Below, one piece after another: positions 42,880-52,789 of a stretch of 64,000 nucleotides of DNA; the stretch's first letter is position 1; every line of letters starts with the position of its first letter. The stretch covers positions 1-64,000 of the forward strand of contig NZ_BMMD01000002.1 of assembly GCF_014645655.1 (NCBI RefSeq). The letters are read 5' to 3'. Below the pieces are notes generated by a model. It ran no database searches, had not been told where the DNA came from, and saw nothing but the letters and a program-made list of their open reading frames with translations. The position numbers and the translations under genes were made by a program. Source of the stretch: Agromyces bauzanensis. GTDB lineage: Bacteria; Actinomycetota; Actinomycetes; Actinomycetales; Microbacteriaceae.

Positions 42880-44256
42880 ATGACTGACACCCAGATTCCC
42901 GCAGAGACCGCGACCGCCCCGGTGTACTCCGTGCCGCAGGAGCGTCGCGTCGCGACCGCCATCCCCGGTCCGAAGTCAGAGGAACTGCACGCGCGGCGGT
43001 CGAAGGTCGTCTCCGCCGGCGTGTCCTCCGCGCTCCCCGTGTACATCGAGCGCGCGAACGGCGCGGTCCTCGTGGATGTCGACGGCAACCGGTTCATCGA
43101 CTTCGGCGCGGGCATCGGCGTGACCACCGTCGGCCACACCGAGCAGCGGGTGGTGCAGGCGGCCGCGGACCAGCTGCAGGACGTCATCCACACGCTGTTC
43201 ACCATCACTCCCTACGAGGAGTACGTGCGCGTCGCCGAGCTCCTCGCCGAGCACACCCCCGGCGACTGGGCCAAGAAGTCGGTCCTCGTCAACTCGGGTG
43301 CCGAGGCCGTCGAGAACGGCGTGAAGATCGCCCGCAAGCACACTGGCCGCCGCGCCGTCGCGGTGCTCGACCACGCCTACCACGGCCGCACCAACCTCAC
43401 GATGGCGATGAACTACAAGGCGCACCCCTACGCCACCGGTTACGGGCCGTTCGCGGGCGACGTCTACCACGCGCCGAGCTCGTACCCGTACCGCGACGGC
43501 CTGTCGGGCGCCGACGCCGCGGCCCGCACGATCGCGTACCTCGAGAAGGTCGTCGGTGCGACCGACCTCGCGTGCCTGGTCGTCGAGCCCATCCAGGGCG
43601 AGGGCGGCTTCATGGTGCCCGCCGACGGCTACCTGCCGCGGCTCCAGGCCTGGTGCACCGAGCACGGCGTGGTCATGATCGCCGACGAGATCCAGAGCGG
43701 CATGGCGCGCACCGGCCGCTACTACGCGAGCGAGCACTTCGGCTGGGAGCCCGACCTCGTGCTCTCCGCGAAGGGGATCGCGGGCGGTCTCCCTCTCGCC
43801 GCGGTCACCGGACGTGCCGAGATCATGGATGCCTCCCAGCCCGGCGGCCTCGGCGGCACGTTCGGCGGCAACCCCGTCGCCTGCGCCGCGGCGATCGCGG
43901 TGTTCGAGTCGATCGAGCAGAACCACCTGCTCGGCAAGGCGGAGCGCATCGAGCGCGCCCTGAAGACCGGCCTCGCGCGCCTCAAGGAGCGGTACCACAT
44001 CATCGGCGACATCCGCGGCAAGGGCGCGATGGTGGCCATCGAGCTCGTGCAGCCCGGTACCGCCGAGACCACGAGGCAGCCGAACCCCGAGGCCGTCTCG
44101 GCGCTCGTGGCGTACGCCGCCCAGCACGGCGTGCTGTTCCTCAACGCCGGCACCTGGGGCAACGTGCTCCGCTTCCTGCCGAGCCTCGCGGTCACCGATG
44201 ACCTGATCGACGACGGACTCCGCGTGCTCGACGACGGCTTCGCGTCGCTCGGGTGA
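42880..44256 (+). CDS. gabT: 4-aminobutyrate aminotransferase
   Basis: This 458-residue class III PLP aminotransferase moves the amino group of GABA to 2-oxoglutarate. The PLP Lys298 lies in LSAKGIAGGLPLAAV. VNSGAEAVENGVKIAR, HAYHGRTNLTMAM and DEIQSGMARTG are family motifs. GGGAG precedes the ATG at 42880; TAGGCT at 42864-42869 may be the -10. It is followed one base later by the asparaginase gene and faces a polyamine transporter operon. This fits putrescine/GABA use as a nitrogen source, although no gabD is in the window. Confidence 0.92.
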   Translation: MTDTQIPAETATAPVYSVPQERRVATAIPGPKSEELHARRSKVVSAGVSSALPVYIERANGAVLVDVDGNRFIDFGAGIGVTTVGHTEQRVVQAAADQLQDVIHTLFTITPYEEYVRVAELLAEHTPGDWAKKSVLVNSGAEAVENGVKIARKHTGRRAVAVLDHAYHGRTNLTMAMNYKAHPYATGYGPFAGDVYHAPSSYPYRDGLSGADAAARTIAYLEKVVGATDLACLVVEPIQGEGGFMVPADGYLPRLQAWCTEHGVVMIADEIQSGMARTGRYYASEHFGWEPDLVLSAKGIAGGLPLAAVTGRAEIMDASQPGGLGGTFGGNPVACAAAIAVFESIEQNHLLGKAERIERALKTGLARLKERYHIIGDIRGKGAMVAIELVQPGTAETTRQPNPEAVSALVAYAAQHGVLFLNAGTWGNVLRFLPSLAVTDDLIDDGLRVLDDGFASLG

Positions 44257-44257
44257 C

Positions 44258-45250
44258 GTGGTGCCGGGCACATTCTCCGTCAGCGACGCCGTCGAACTCG
44301 CCGTGGTCGAGCGCGGTGGTTTCATCGAGTCCAGGCACGCCGGTTCCGCCGTCGTGCTCTCCCCCGAGGGCGAGGTCGTGCGCGCCCTCGGCGACATCCG
44401 CACGCCGGTCTTCCCGAGGTCCTGCCTGAAGCCGTTCCAGGCCGTCGCGGTCATGACCTCGGGCGTCACGCTGCGCGGCGAGGATGCCGCGATCGCGACG
44501 GCGAGCCATTCCGGCACCGCCGCGCACGTCGCCCTCGTGCGCGGGCTGCTCGATCGCGCGGCGCTCCCCGTCTCGGCACTCGGCTGCCCACCGGCCTCGC
44601 CGTCCGATCACGTCGCACGCGACGACCTGATCCGGAACGGCGGTGCACGGGAACGCATCTACATGAACTGCTCGGGCAAGCACGCCGCAATGCTCCTCTC
44701 GTGCGTCGCGAACGACTGGCCTCTCGACGGCTACCTCGATCCCGAGCATCCGCTGCAGAAGCGGGTGCTCGACGTCGTCGAGCGCCTCACCGGCGAGCGG
44801 CCGGCCGCGACCGCCGTCGACGGCTGCGGCGCCCCCGTGCACGCCATCAGCCTTGGCGCCCTCGCCCGCGGCATCCAGAAGATCACCACGGCCGCTTCGT
44901 CCTCCCCGTTCGCATTGTTCCGCGAGGCCGCGGCCCTCACCGAGGCGGTACGCGAGAACCCGTGGGCCGTCGGCGGACCCGGCCAGCCCGACACCATCGC
45001 GATCGAGCGCCTGGGCGTGTTCGCGAAGGTCGGCGCCGAGGGCGTCATGGTGATGACCGCCCCCGACGGCACCACGACGGCGCTCAAGGTGCTCGACGGC
45101 TCGTCGCGCGCCACCACCATCATCGCGCTGCGCCTGCTCGCCGATGCGGGCTCGATCGAGGACGCCGTCGTGGAAGCCGTTCAGACCGAGCTCGACCTGT
45201 GGGTCATGGGCGGCGAGCGCCGCGTCGGCACCGTGCGCGCCACGGTCTGA
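44258..45250 (+). CDS. L-asparaginase, type III (Rhizobium etli-like)
   Basis: The 330-residue protein belongs to the Asparaginase_II (ReAV-like) family, unrelated to the bacterial type I/II enzymes. It hydrolyses L-asparagine to aspartate and ammonia. The Ser-x-x-Lys motif is RSCLKPFQ (Ser55, Lys58). The metal site of the family corresponds to Cys138 and Lys141 (NCSGKHA) and Cys190 (DGCGAP). It starts at GTG 44258, or at the adjacent GTG 44261, immediately after gabT, so it is co-transcribed. It ends before a convergent terminator. Confidence 0.88.
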   Translation: MVPGTFSVSDAVELAVVERGGFIESRHAGSAVVLSPEGEVVRALGDIRTPVFPRSCLKPFQAVAVMTSGVTLRGEDAAIATASHSGTAAHVALVRGLLDRAALPVSALGCPPASPSDHVARDDLIRNGGARERIYMNCSGKHAAMLLSCVANDWPLDGYLDPEHPLQKRVLDVVERLTGERPAATAVDGCGAPVHAISLGALARGIQKITTAASSSPFALFREAAALTEAVRENPWAVGGPGQPDTIAIERLGVFAKVGAEGVMVMTAPDGTTTALKVLDGSSRATTIIALRLLADAGSIEDAVVEAVQTELDLWVMGGERRVGTVRATV

Positions 45251-45333
45251 GCCGGCGCGGAGCCGCGGCGTGGCCGCGTGGCCGCGGTACCCTGTGGGAG
45301 CCGCGCGACGACCTCGGCACGGCCGCGTATGAC

Positions 45334-45369
45334 GGATGCCGCGACGGGAACGATCCGGTCGCGGCATCC
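45334..45369. terminator. Convergent terminator hairpin (asparaginase / potC)
   Basis: GGATGCCGCGAC (45334-45345) and its exact complement (45358-45369) enclose a 12-base loop. It lies in the 136-base spacer between the converging asparaginase gene and potC. Confidence 0.7.
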
Positions 45370-45386
45370 GCCTGCACGAAGCGCGC

Positions 45387-46286
45387 TCAGCCGAGCTTCG
45401 CGAGCCGCTTCGCGCGAGCCGCGCGCGAGACCTGCGCGCCGATCACGAGCACGAGCGCCAACAGGAACACCGCAGAGGCGATGACATTCGCCTCCGCCGG
45501 GATGCCGCGCGACGCCGAGATGTACACGTACTTCGGGAACGTTGATGTGGAGCCCGAGTTGAAGTTCATGATGATGAAGTCGTCGAAGCTCAGCGCGAAC
45601 GACAGCAACGCGGCCGCGAGGATGCCCGGGGTGAGCAGCGGGAAGGTGATCCGCCGGAACACCTGGGCGGGGGACGCGTAGAGATCGCGTCCGGCCTCCT
45701 CGAGCGCCGGATCGAGGCTCGCGACGCGGGCCTTGACCGTGACCACCACGAAGCTGATGCAGAACATCGTGTGGGCCAGGATGATCGTCGTCATGTCCTT
45801 GGGAACGCCCACCGCGAGGAACTGGGCGGCGAGACCCGCTCCGAGAACGACCTCGGGCGTCGCCATCGGCAGGAACAACAGGAGGCTGATCGCCGAGCGC
45901 GCCCGGAACCGGTAGCGCACGAGGGCGATCGCGATCATGGTGCCGAGGGCGGTGGCGATCACCGTGGCCGTGACGCCGATGACCACGCTGTTGCCGAAAG
46001 CCTCGCACACCGCGCCGCCTTCGACCCTGCAGACGTTCAGCCACTTGTCGAGGGTGAATCCGCGCCAGGAGATGTTCGACTTGATGGAGTCGTTGAACGA
46101 GAACACGAACGTGTAGGCGATCGGGATCAGGAGGAACACGAACGCGATGATCGTGTAGGCCGGAAGCAGCCAGTCGCCGAGGCCGATCCGGCGACCTCGG
46201 GGCCGACGTACCGGACGACGTGCCTCCTGCTGCTCGCTCTCGGCGAGGCCGCTGAGCGCGGCCCCCGCCTGGACCTCGCCGCTCAC
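45387..46286 (-). CDS. potC: Polyamine-type ABC transporter permease PotC
   Basis: The 299-residue inner permease has six membrane helices and an EAA loop (EEAGRDLYASPAQVFRRITFPLL) typical of the spermidine/putrescine family. SFDDFIIMNFNSG near the C-terminus is characteristic of PotC. Its ATG overlaps the potB stop (ATGA). It is the last gene of the potDABC operon. Confidence 0.88.
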   Translation of the reverse strand: MSGEVQAGAALSGLAESEQQEARRPVRRPRGRRIGLGDWLLPAYTIIAFVFLLIPIAYTFVFSFNDSIKSNISWRGFTLDKWLNVCRVEGGAVCEAFGNSVVIGVTATVIATALGTMIAIALVRYRFRARSAISLLLFLPMATPEVVLGAGLAAQFLAVGVPKDMTTIILAHTMFCISFVVVTVKARVASLDPALEEAGRDLYASPAQVFRRITFPLLTPGILAAALLSFALSFDDFIIMNFNSGSTSTFPKYVYISASRGIPAEANVIASAVFLLALVLVIGAQVSRAARAKRLAKLG

Positions 46287-47194
46287 AGCAGGTCCTCCGT
46301 TCCGGAACGCTTCACGTAGATGCCGACGAGCACGAGGATCGCCGCCATCAGGATGATCGAGAGCGCGGCGGCCACCGGGTAGTTCAGCAGCACCAGGAAG
46401 TTCGCCTCGATGACGTTGCCCATCATCTGGGTGTCGGGACCGCCGAGGAAGTCGCGACTGGCGTTCACGTAATCACCTGCCGCCGGGATGAACGTGAGGA
46501 GCGTGCCCGCCACGATGCCGGGCATCGAGAGCGGCACCGTGATCTTGCGGAACACCGTGAACGGGTTCGCGTACAGGTCGCTGCCGGCCTCGAGGTACCG
46601 GGTGTCGAGCCGCTCGAGCGTCGTGTACAGGGGCAGCGTCATGAACGGGATGAAGTTGTAGGTGAGACCGAAGATGACGGCGAACGGCGTGCCGGTGAAG
46701 TGCGCGTCGGGCGCCATGAGCGACAGCGCCTTCAGTGAGGTGATGATGAACGACTCGTCGGAGAGGATCTGCTTCCAGGCGAGCGTGCGCAGCAGGAAGC
46801 TGATGAAGAACGGGGCGATCACGAGCACGAGCATGAGGCTCTGCAGCAGCGGCCAGCGCCGCGCCTTCACGCCGATGAAGTAGGCGAGCGGATAGCTGAA
46901 GAGCAGTGCCAGCACGGTGGCGGCGAGCGCGTATCCGAACGACCGCGCGATGTGCGGGAGGTACTGCTGGACGACGGTCACGTAGTTCTGCCAGTTGAAG
47001 GCGTAGTCGAACTCGCCGATGTCGCCGAACTCGCGCGGCGCCTGCAGCGACGTGAGCACGAGCGAGATCAGCGGGGTGAGGAAGAACAGCACGAGGTATG
47101 CGATGCCCGGCAGGAGGAGGAAGAGCGCGATGCGGCTCCTCTTCTTCGGTGCCTGGGGCTGCGCCTCCGCCGTCGCGAACGCTGCGAAGGCCAT
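46283..47194 (-). CDS. potB: Polyamine-type ABC transporter permease PotB
   Basis: The 303-residue permease has six helices. The EAA loop is LEAGSDLYANPFTVFRKITVP, and PAAGDYVNASRDFLGG matches the PotB-specific region. The start at ATG 47194 is two bases after the ATPase stop. An upstream extension of the frame is Arg-rich and unlikely to be coding. Confidence 0.88.
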   Translation of the reverse strand: MAFAAFATAEAQPQAPKKRSRIALFLLLPGIAYLVLFFLTPLISLVLTSLQAPREFGDIGEFDYAFNWQNYVTVVQQYLPHIARSFGYALAATVLALLFSYPLAYFIGVKARRWPLLQSLMLVLVIAPFFISFLLRTLAWKQILSDESFIITSLKALSLMAPDAHFTGTPFAVIFGLTYNFIPFMTLPLYTTLERLDTRYLEAGSDLYANPFTVFRKITVPLSMPGIVAGTLLTFIPAAGDYVNASRDFLGGPDTQMMGNVIEANFLVLLNYPVAAALSIILMAAILVLVGIYVKRSGTEDLL

Positions 47195-47196
47195 CG

Positions 47197-48402
47197 TCAG
47201 TGCTCCTCGAGCTCCGAGACGAGCGCCTCGCGGCGCTGCACCGCGATCGATCGTGTGGAGTCGTCGGCGGGGAACCGGCCGCCCTCGCCCGGCTCGTCGT
47301 CGAGCCCGAACCCGTGGTCGATCGCCCAGCTGAGCCACACCTCGGTGCCGACCTCGGCCACGGGGCCGAATCCCATGTTCTGTGCGAAGACGACGACCGT
47401 GCCCGCGCCGGCGACGTCGACCAGGTACTGCGTACTGACGCCCGAGAACGAGACGTCGACGATCCGGCCGGGGCCGAGCACGCTGCGAGCGGATGACTCG
47501 CCCGGCTCCTCCACGTGGAGCGTGACCTTCTCGGGACGGACGCCGACCGTGACCTCGCCCTGGTGGCGCTGTGCGCGTGACGTGGGTACGACGATTCGTC
47601 CGCCCGCCGCAGCGACCGTGATCGCGGTGCCGGTCGTGCCGACCACCGCCCCGGTGAACAGGTTGGACTGCCCGAGGAAGTTCGCGACGAACGACGTGCG
47701 AGGGAGCTCGTAGAGCTCCTCGGGGGCGCCCATCTGCTCGATCACCCCGTTGTTCATGACCGCGACCGTGTCGGCCATGGTCATGGCCTCCTCCTGGTCG
47801 TGCGTGACGTGCAGGAAGGTGAGGCCCACCTCCTCCTGGATGGTCTTCAACTCGAGCTGCATCTGGCGTCTGAGCTTCAGGTCGAGCGCGCCGAGCGGCT
47901 CGTCGAGGAGCAGGAGTGCCGGGCGGTTCACGATCGCGCGGGCGAGCGCGACGCGCTGCTGCTGGCCACCTGAGAGCTGCTGCGGCTTGCGCTGCGCGAT
48001 GTGGTCGAGCTCCACCAGCTTGAGCGCCTCATGCGCTTTGCCGAGCGGATCGCCGATGCGACGACGCTTCAGCCCGAACGCGACGTTCTCGATGATCGTC
48101 ATGTGCGGGAACAGCGCGTAGCTCTGGAACACGGTGTTGACCGGTCGCTCGTGTGACTTGGTGTCGGTCACGTCCTTGCCGCCGATGAGGATGCGACCCT
48201 TCGTCGGCTCCTCCAGGCCGGCCACCAGCCGGAGCGTCGTCGTCTTGCCGCACCCCGACGGACCCAGCAGGGCGAAGAACGAGCCGGCCGGGATGACCAG
48301 GTCGAGCTCCTCGATCGCGGTGAACCCGGGGAACCGCTTCTGGATTCCGACGAGCTCCAGATCGGCGCCGCGTTCGGCGAACTCCCGTACCGCCATGCTC
48401 AC
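47197..48402 (-). CDS. potA: Polyamine-type ABC transporter ATPase PotA
   Basis: The 401-residue ATPase has Walker A LGPSGCGKTTTLRL, Q-loop FQSYALFPHMT, signature QQLSGGQQQRVALARA, Walker B LLLLDEPLGALD and a His switch (HVTHDQEEAMTMAD). A C-terminal TOBE domain follows (about 290-390). The GTG at 48402 overlaps the binding-protein stop (GTGA); an ATG two codons later is an alternative start. The architecture is that of PotA/PotG-type ATPases. Confidence 0.9.
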   Translation of the reverse strand: MSMAVREFAERGADLELVGIQKRFPGFTAIEELDLVIPAGSFFALLGPSGCGKTTTLRLVAGLEEPTKGRILIGGKDVTDTKSHERPVNTVFQSYALFPHMTIIENVAFGLKRRRIGDPLGKAHEALKLVELDHIAQRKPQQLSGGQQQRVALARAIVNRPALLLLDEPLGALDLKLRRQMQLELKTIQEEVGLTFLHVTHDQEEAMTMADTVAVMNNGVIEQMGAPEELYELPRTSFVANFLGQSNLFTGAVVGTTGTAITVAAAGGRIVVPTSRAQRHQGEVTVGVRPEKVTLHVEEPGESSARSVLGPGRIVDVSFSGVSTQYLVDVAGAGTVVVFAQNMGFGPVAEVGTEVWLSWAIDHGFGLDDEPGEGGRFPADDSTRSIAVQRREALVSELEEH

Positions 48403-49613
48403 GCGCCCAGCAGGATGCTCTGGAAGTCCGCCTGGTATTTCTGCTCCTCGGCGCCGGAAAGGGCGCGGAAGACGTAGGCGTTGGAGAGCGTCTCCTCGTT
48501 GGGGAAGATGAGCTGGTTCTCCGAGAGCTCGGGGTCGATCGCCATGGCGGCCTCCTGGGCGCCGACGACGGGCGTGATGAAGTTCACCCATGCCGCGACC
48601 TCGGCGGCCACCTCGGGCTCGTAGTAGTAGTTGATGAGCGTCTCGGCGTTGGTCTTGCGGGGCGAGCCGATCGGCACGAGGAAGTTGTCATTCCACAGGG
48701 TGCCGCCCGCGGAAGGGATCACGAACTCCCACTTGTCGCCGGCCTCGGCATTGATCACCGTGATGTCGCCCGACCAGCAGATGGCGGCGAGGGTGTCCTC
48801 GCTCTTCAGGTCCTCGAGGTAGGAGTTGCCCTTGATGTTGCGGATCTGGCCGTCCTCCACCTGCTTGCGGAGCAGTTCGAGCGACTCGTTGTACTCGTCG
48901 TCGCCCCACTCGCCCGAGATGTCCACGCCGTTCTCGAGCATGAGCAGTCCCATGGTGTCGCGCATCTCGGAGAGCACGCCGACGCGGCCCTTGAGCTCGG
49001 GGTTCCAGAGGTCGGAGACCGAGGTGAGCCCGCCGGGTACGGCCTCCTTGTTCCAGCAGATGCCGGCGAAGCCGCCCTGCCACGGGACCGACATCTCGCG
49101 ACCCGGGTCGAAGTCGACGTCCTGGAGCGACGACGTGAGGTTCGCGAGGTTCGGGATGTTCCCGTGGTCGAGCGCCTGCGTGTACCCGAACCGGATCCAG
49201 CGCGCGACCATCCAGTCGGTGAGGCACACGGTGTCGGCGCCGATGTCCTGGCCGAGCGCCAGCTGGTCCTTGACCTTGCCGTAGTACGTGTTGTTGTCGT
49301 CGACGGCGACCTCGTAGTTGACCTTGATGCCCGTCTCCTCCTCGAAGGCGACCAGCGTGGGGTAGTTGCCGTCGTCATCCTCGTCGATGTATGCGGCCCA
49401 GTTGGCCCAGTTCAGGGTCTTGTCGTTCGCCGAGTTGTCGGCTGCGGGCGTCGGCCGGGACTGGCCGCCACCGGTCGAACACGCGGCGAGCGCGAGCGCA
49501 GAGGCGCCGGCACCGGCGCCGGCGAGGAGCGTGCGACGATTCAGTTGCGCCTGTCGCGCCTGTGCGATCAGGCGGCGGATCATCGGGTCCTGGGGGAATG
49601 GCCGAGCGGTCAC
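48399..49613 (-). CDS. potD: Spermidine/putrescine-binding protein PotD (Tat lipoprotein)
   Basis: The 404-residue binding protein starts at GTG 49613 (GGAG five bases upstream). It has a twin-arginine signal (NRRTLLAG, Arg26-Arg27) and a lipobox ending at Cys45 (ALAAC), so it is probably exported folded and lipidated. The mature part follows the PotD/F pattern: LNWANWAAYIDEDDDG, FEEETGIKVNYEVAVDDN, LWNPELKGRVGVL and AAICWSGDI. It heads the potDABC operon. Whether it binds polyamines or another amine is not decided by sequence. The 146-base spacer before it (49614-49759) is relatively AT-rich and probably holds the promoter. Confidence 0.87.
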   Translation of the reverse strand: MTARPFPQDPMIRRLIAQARQAQLNRRTLLAGAGAGASALALAACSTGGGQSRPTPAADNSANDKTLNWANWAAYIDEDDDGNYPTLVAFEEETGIKVNYEVAVDDNNTYYGKVKDQLALGQDIGADTVCLTDWMVARWIRFGYTQALDHGNIPNLANLTSSLQDVDFDPGREMSVPWQGGFAGICWNKEAVPGGLTSVSDLWNPELKGRVGVLSEMRDTMGLLMLENGVDISGEWGDDEYNESLELLRKQVEDGQIRNIKGNSYLEDLKSEDTLAAICWSGDITVINAEAGDKWEFVIPSAGGTLWNDNFLVPIGSPRKTNAETLINYYYEPEVAAEVAAWVNFITPVVGAQEAAMAIDPELSENQLIFPNEETLSNAYVFRALSGAEEQKYQADFQSILLGA

Positions 49614-49759
49614 GGGTACTCCATTCGGTGCTGCGCGTGCAAGGGGTGGGTTGATATTGCCACATTGGGGGCCGAGAATCACGCGATCATGTCCGAATCG
49701 TTAATTTCTGACGACATAGCGTTCGGATTCCGCGCCGGATCGGTACTCGGCCGACGGTT

Positions 49760-52675
49760 TCAGTTGCGTCTGGCTCGTGGCGGCCACCCGGCCCGCAGCG
49801 GGCCCGCAGCGGGGCCTGTCACGACGCACTGGGTCGCGCTGTCGTCGAGGAGCGGCGGCAGGCCCGGGCCCGCCTGGAACACCCGGTGCTCTCGCGGACC
49901 GCCGTGCACGACGACCGTGGCCTCCTCGCGCACCGCGGCGGCGAGCGACCAGTTCGCGGCCCATGCGTCGGCGTCGCCCACGACGACACGGGCGCCCGTC
50001 GGCCCGACCCCATCGCCGGCCGTGACGGCGCGCACGGCCGGGTGGCCGATGGGCTCGAGCAGCTGCGCATCGAGCCCGGCCTCCCGAAGCGTGGAGAGGT
50101 CGGCCCTCGGCGCAGCGGACACCACGGCGTACAGGCCCTCGTCGATGTCGAGAGGCTCCGGGTCGGGGAGGCGCTCGGCGGGCAGCGGCGGTGCGTGCAC
50201 GACCTGTGCCCGGTGGGCGTCCCACTGGCCCGACCCTGGCGGCTCGTGGGCGCGCCAGAGCTCGCCCGTGCCACCGGCGTGCACGAGGTCGGCGCGGCTC
50301 GGATGGCGGAGGAACAGCTGACGGCCGAACGCCTCCCGGATCCCGGCACCGAGCCGGTGGGCGAGACTCGCTGCGGCGGCCACGTGCACCCCGGCCTGCC
50401 GCCCGTCGCGGAGGACGACCTCGAGCGCGGCGATGGCCGCGTGCCGGTGCTCGTCGGGCCACTCGCGGAAGCCGGTGTCGAGGTCGTCGACGATGAGCAG
50501 GAGCCGCGTGCCGGGCTCGGATCGCTCGACGCGCCCGAGCACCGCTTGCAGGGTGTCCCACCGTCGGCTCCTGGGGCCGTCCAGGCGCACGAGGCTCGCC
50601 GGGTCACGGCGCTCGGCGGCGCGAGCGACGGCCGCGAGTGCGGTGGTGCGCCCGCTGCCCGGGGCGCCGAGCACGAGCAGGTGCCCGTCGACGGCGGGCG
50701 TCCAGGCCAGCACGTCGTACCGCTGGCGGTCGGGGACGTCGACGAGCCCGATCGCGAGCGAACCGGGCTCGAGACGGGCGGATGCCGCCGCGAGGTCGAG
50801 CTCGCCGGGCTGGAGGTTCGCGGACAACGGGTCCAGCCACGGTCGCCGCGCCGGCGCGACGCCGGCGTAGCGCGCACGGAGCCGCGCGAGCGCGCCGGCG
50901 CCGACCCGCGCCGACTGGAAGGCGACGGGCACGCCGTCGCCCACGTCGACGATGCCGCGCCCGGGGGTGTCGGGCCGGATCGACGCCGCCGCCTCGGTGC
51001 CGACGACGGCGTGGCTGTCGCCGCGCTGCATGACCCTGAGCGATACCCGGATCGAGCAGTTCGAGGTGACCTGCTCGCGGACGACCCCGTTCGGGCGCTG
51101 CGAGGCGAGCACCAGGTGCACGCCGAGCGAGCGGCCGCGCGCCGCGATGTCCGCGATGACGGCGCCGAGATCGGGGAACCGCTCGACCATGGCCTGGAAC
51201 TCGTCGATGACGATGACCAGACGCGCGAGGTCCGCGTCGGGCCCGAGCTCGACGACGTCGCGCGCCTGCTCGGCCCGCAGCACCGATTCCCGGCGGCGCA
51301 GCTCGGCGCGCAGGCTGAGCACCGCGCGCTCGGCCTCGAGTTCGTCGAGATCGGTCACGATTCCCGTCACGTGGGGCAGGCCGTGCAGTGGCTCGAACGC
51401 GGCGCCGCCCTTGAAGTCGACGAGGAGGAACGCGACCCGATCGGGCGGATGCGTGGCAGCCAGGGCGGCGAGCCAGGCGAGCAGGAATTCGCTCTTGCCG
51501 CTGCCGGTGGTGCCCGCGACGATGGCATGCGGACCACCGGCGACGAGGTCGAGTTCGAGCGGACCGCCGGCATGCACACCCACGTGCACGAGCAGGCCGG
51601 CGCGTGAGCCGAACACTCCCGCCGGCTGCACGAGGCCGTCGAAGTCGACCTCGGTCGGCAGGGCCGCGACGACGGCGTACCCCTCGCGGACCGCCGCCGC
51701 GCGCATGCGATCCGCCCACCCCGACGCCTCGACCATGCCCACCAGCTCGGGGACGACGGCGTTGCGCGCCCCTCCGAAGCCGCGACGGTCCACCGTCGCG
51801 GCGCCGGGTCCGGCGACGTGCACGACGGTGGCGAGCCCCGGCGGCAGCGAGGCGGCCTCCTCGGCGACGGCGACGGCCGCACCCGCTGCGCCGAGGGCGA
51901 CCGCTCCGCCCGTGCGACGTGGGCTCGATCGATCCGCGACGGGAGAACCCGCGTTGTCCACCACCCGGATCACCCGGTCACCGCCGCTCCCGTGATGCGG
52001 CAACTGCCGCGCCCACGACCATTCCTCGCCCTCGGGGAGCTCCAGCCCGACGACGTCGGGGCGGCAGCGATGCGCCAACTGCAGGAGCATTCCGCGGGCC
52101 GCCGCCCGCGCGAGCGGCGGTGGGCCCACGATGCCGAGGCCGAGGCCGGCGGGCGCCTGCACGGGGGCGTCCTCGAGCCGCCCCGCGAAGGCGACCAGCT
52201 CGCGATCGGCGGCATCGATCGCCGTGCCGTCGACACGCAGCCCGCTCGCGACCCCGCCGCGCCCGACGACCACGGCGCCGGGCGTCGTCGCCCGCCAGTC
52301 GGGGGCAGATGCCTCCGCGAGCCGTCGCGCCGATGGCATGCGGCGCCACGCGGCGACCCGCTCCTCGGCGTGCCGCTCGGCGACCTCCGCACGCACCTCC
52401 TCGAGTCGCACGGCCCGCTCGGCGGCCGCCCGGCTGCGGGCGCGTCTCGCCTGTCGACGCCCATCGAGTACGGAGGCCACCGCCACGAGCGGTCCGAGCG
52501 CGGCGAAGGCGAGCGAGATCGCCGACCCCGTCACCACCCACAGCACGAGCGCGCCCGCGACCGGGGCCACCGTGGCGAGCAGTGGGAATCCCGCAGCCGC
52601 CGGCTCGGGCGGATGCGGCGGGAGGACGATCGGCGGGCCGGTTGGCTCGGCCGGATCGTGGTCGGGTCGGTCCAT
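49760..52675 (-). CDS. FtsK/SpoIIIE-type ATPase, EccC/EssC-like
   Basis: This 971-residue ATPase resembles the motor of type VII secretion systems. Two membrane helices (about 30-70) precede a cytoplasmic region. The first ATPase domain has Walker A GTTGSGKSE near 390, Walker B LVIVIDEF near 485 and LASQRPNGVVREQVTSNCSIRV. The second has GAPGSGRTT near 670 and LLLIVDDLD near 730. A third, degenerate domain may occupy the C-terminus. No WXG100, EccB, EccD or EccE gene is in the window, so T7 secretion is not shown. Its neighbours (FHA, transglutaminase-like, DUF58, MoxR, Ig/Fn3) define an envelope cluster. GAGG precedes the ATG. Confidence 0.85.
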   Translation of the reverse strand: MDRPDHDPAEPTGPPIVLPPHPPEPAAAGFPLLATVAPVAGALVLWVVTGSAISLAFAALGPLVAVASVLDGRRQARRARSRAAAERAVRLEEVRAEVAERHAEERVAAWRRMPSARRLAEASAPDWRATTPGAVVVGRGGVASGLRVDGTAIDAADRELVAFAGRLEDAPVQAPAGLGLGIVGPPPLARAAARGMLLQLAHRCRPDVVGLELPEGEEWSWARQLPHHGSGGDRVIRVVDNAGSPVADRSSPRRTGGAVALGAAGAAVAVAEEAASLPPGLATVVHVAGPGAATVDRRGFGGARNAVVPELVGMVEASGWADRMRAAAVREGYAVVAALPTEVDFDGLVQPAGVFGSRAGLLVHVGVHAGGPLELDLVAGGPHAIVAGTTGSGKSEFLLAWLAALAATHPPDRVAFLLVDFKGGAAFEPLHGLPHVTGIVTDLDELEAERAVLSLRAELRRRESVLRAEQARDVVELGPDADLARLVIVIDEFQAMVERFPDLGAVIADIAARGRSLGVHLVLASQRPNGVVREQVTSNCSIRVSLRVMQRGDSHAVVGTEAAASIRPDTPGRGIVDVGDGVPVAFQSARVGAGALARLRARYAGVAPARRPWLDPLSANLQPGELDLAAASARLEPGSLAIGLVDVPDRQRYDVLAWTPAVDGHLLVLGAPGSGRTTALAAVARAAERRDPASLVRLDGPRSRRWDTLQAVLGRVERSEPGTRLLLIVDDLDTGFREWPDEHRHAAIAALEVVLRDGRQAGVHVAAAASLAHRLGAGIREAFGRQLFLRHPSRADLVHAGGTGELWRAHEPPGSGQWDAHRAQVVHAPPLPAERLPDPEPLDIDEGLYAVVSAAPRADLSTLREAGLDAQLLEPIGHPAVRAVTAGDGVGPTGARVVVGDADAWAANWSLAAAVREEATVVVHGGPREHRVFQAGPGLPPLLDDSATQCVVTGPAAGPLRAGWPPRARRN

Positions 52676-52789
52676 CGCCTCATTCGATCACCCGGCGACC
52701 GCTCCGACCGCCGGGGATCGCGTCGCCGAGGCCGCGCGCGACCTGCGCGCAGCTGTGGAGGACGAGAGCGGCGCATCGGCGCGGCGGGT

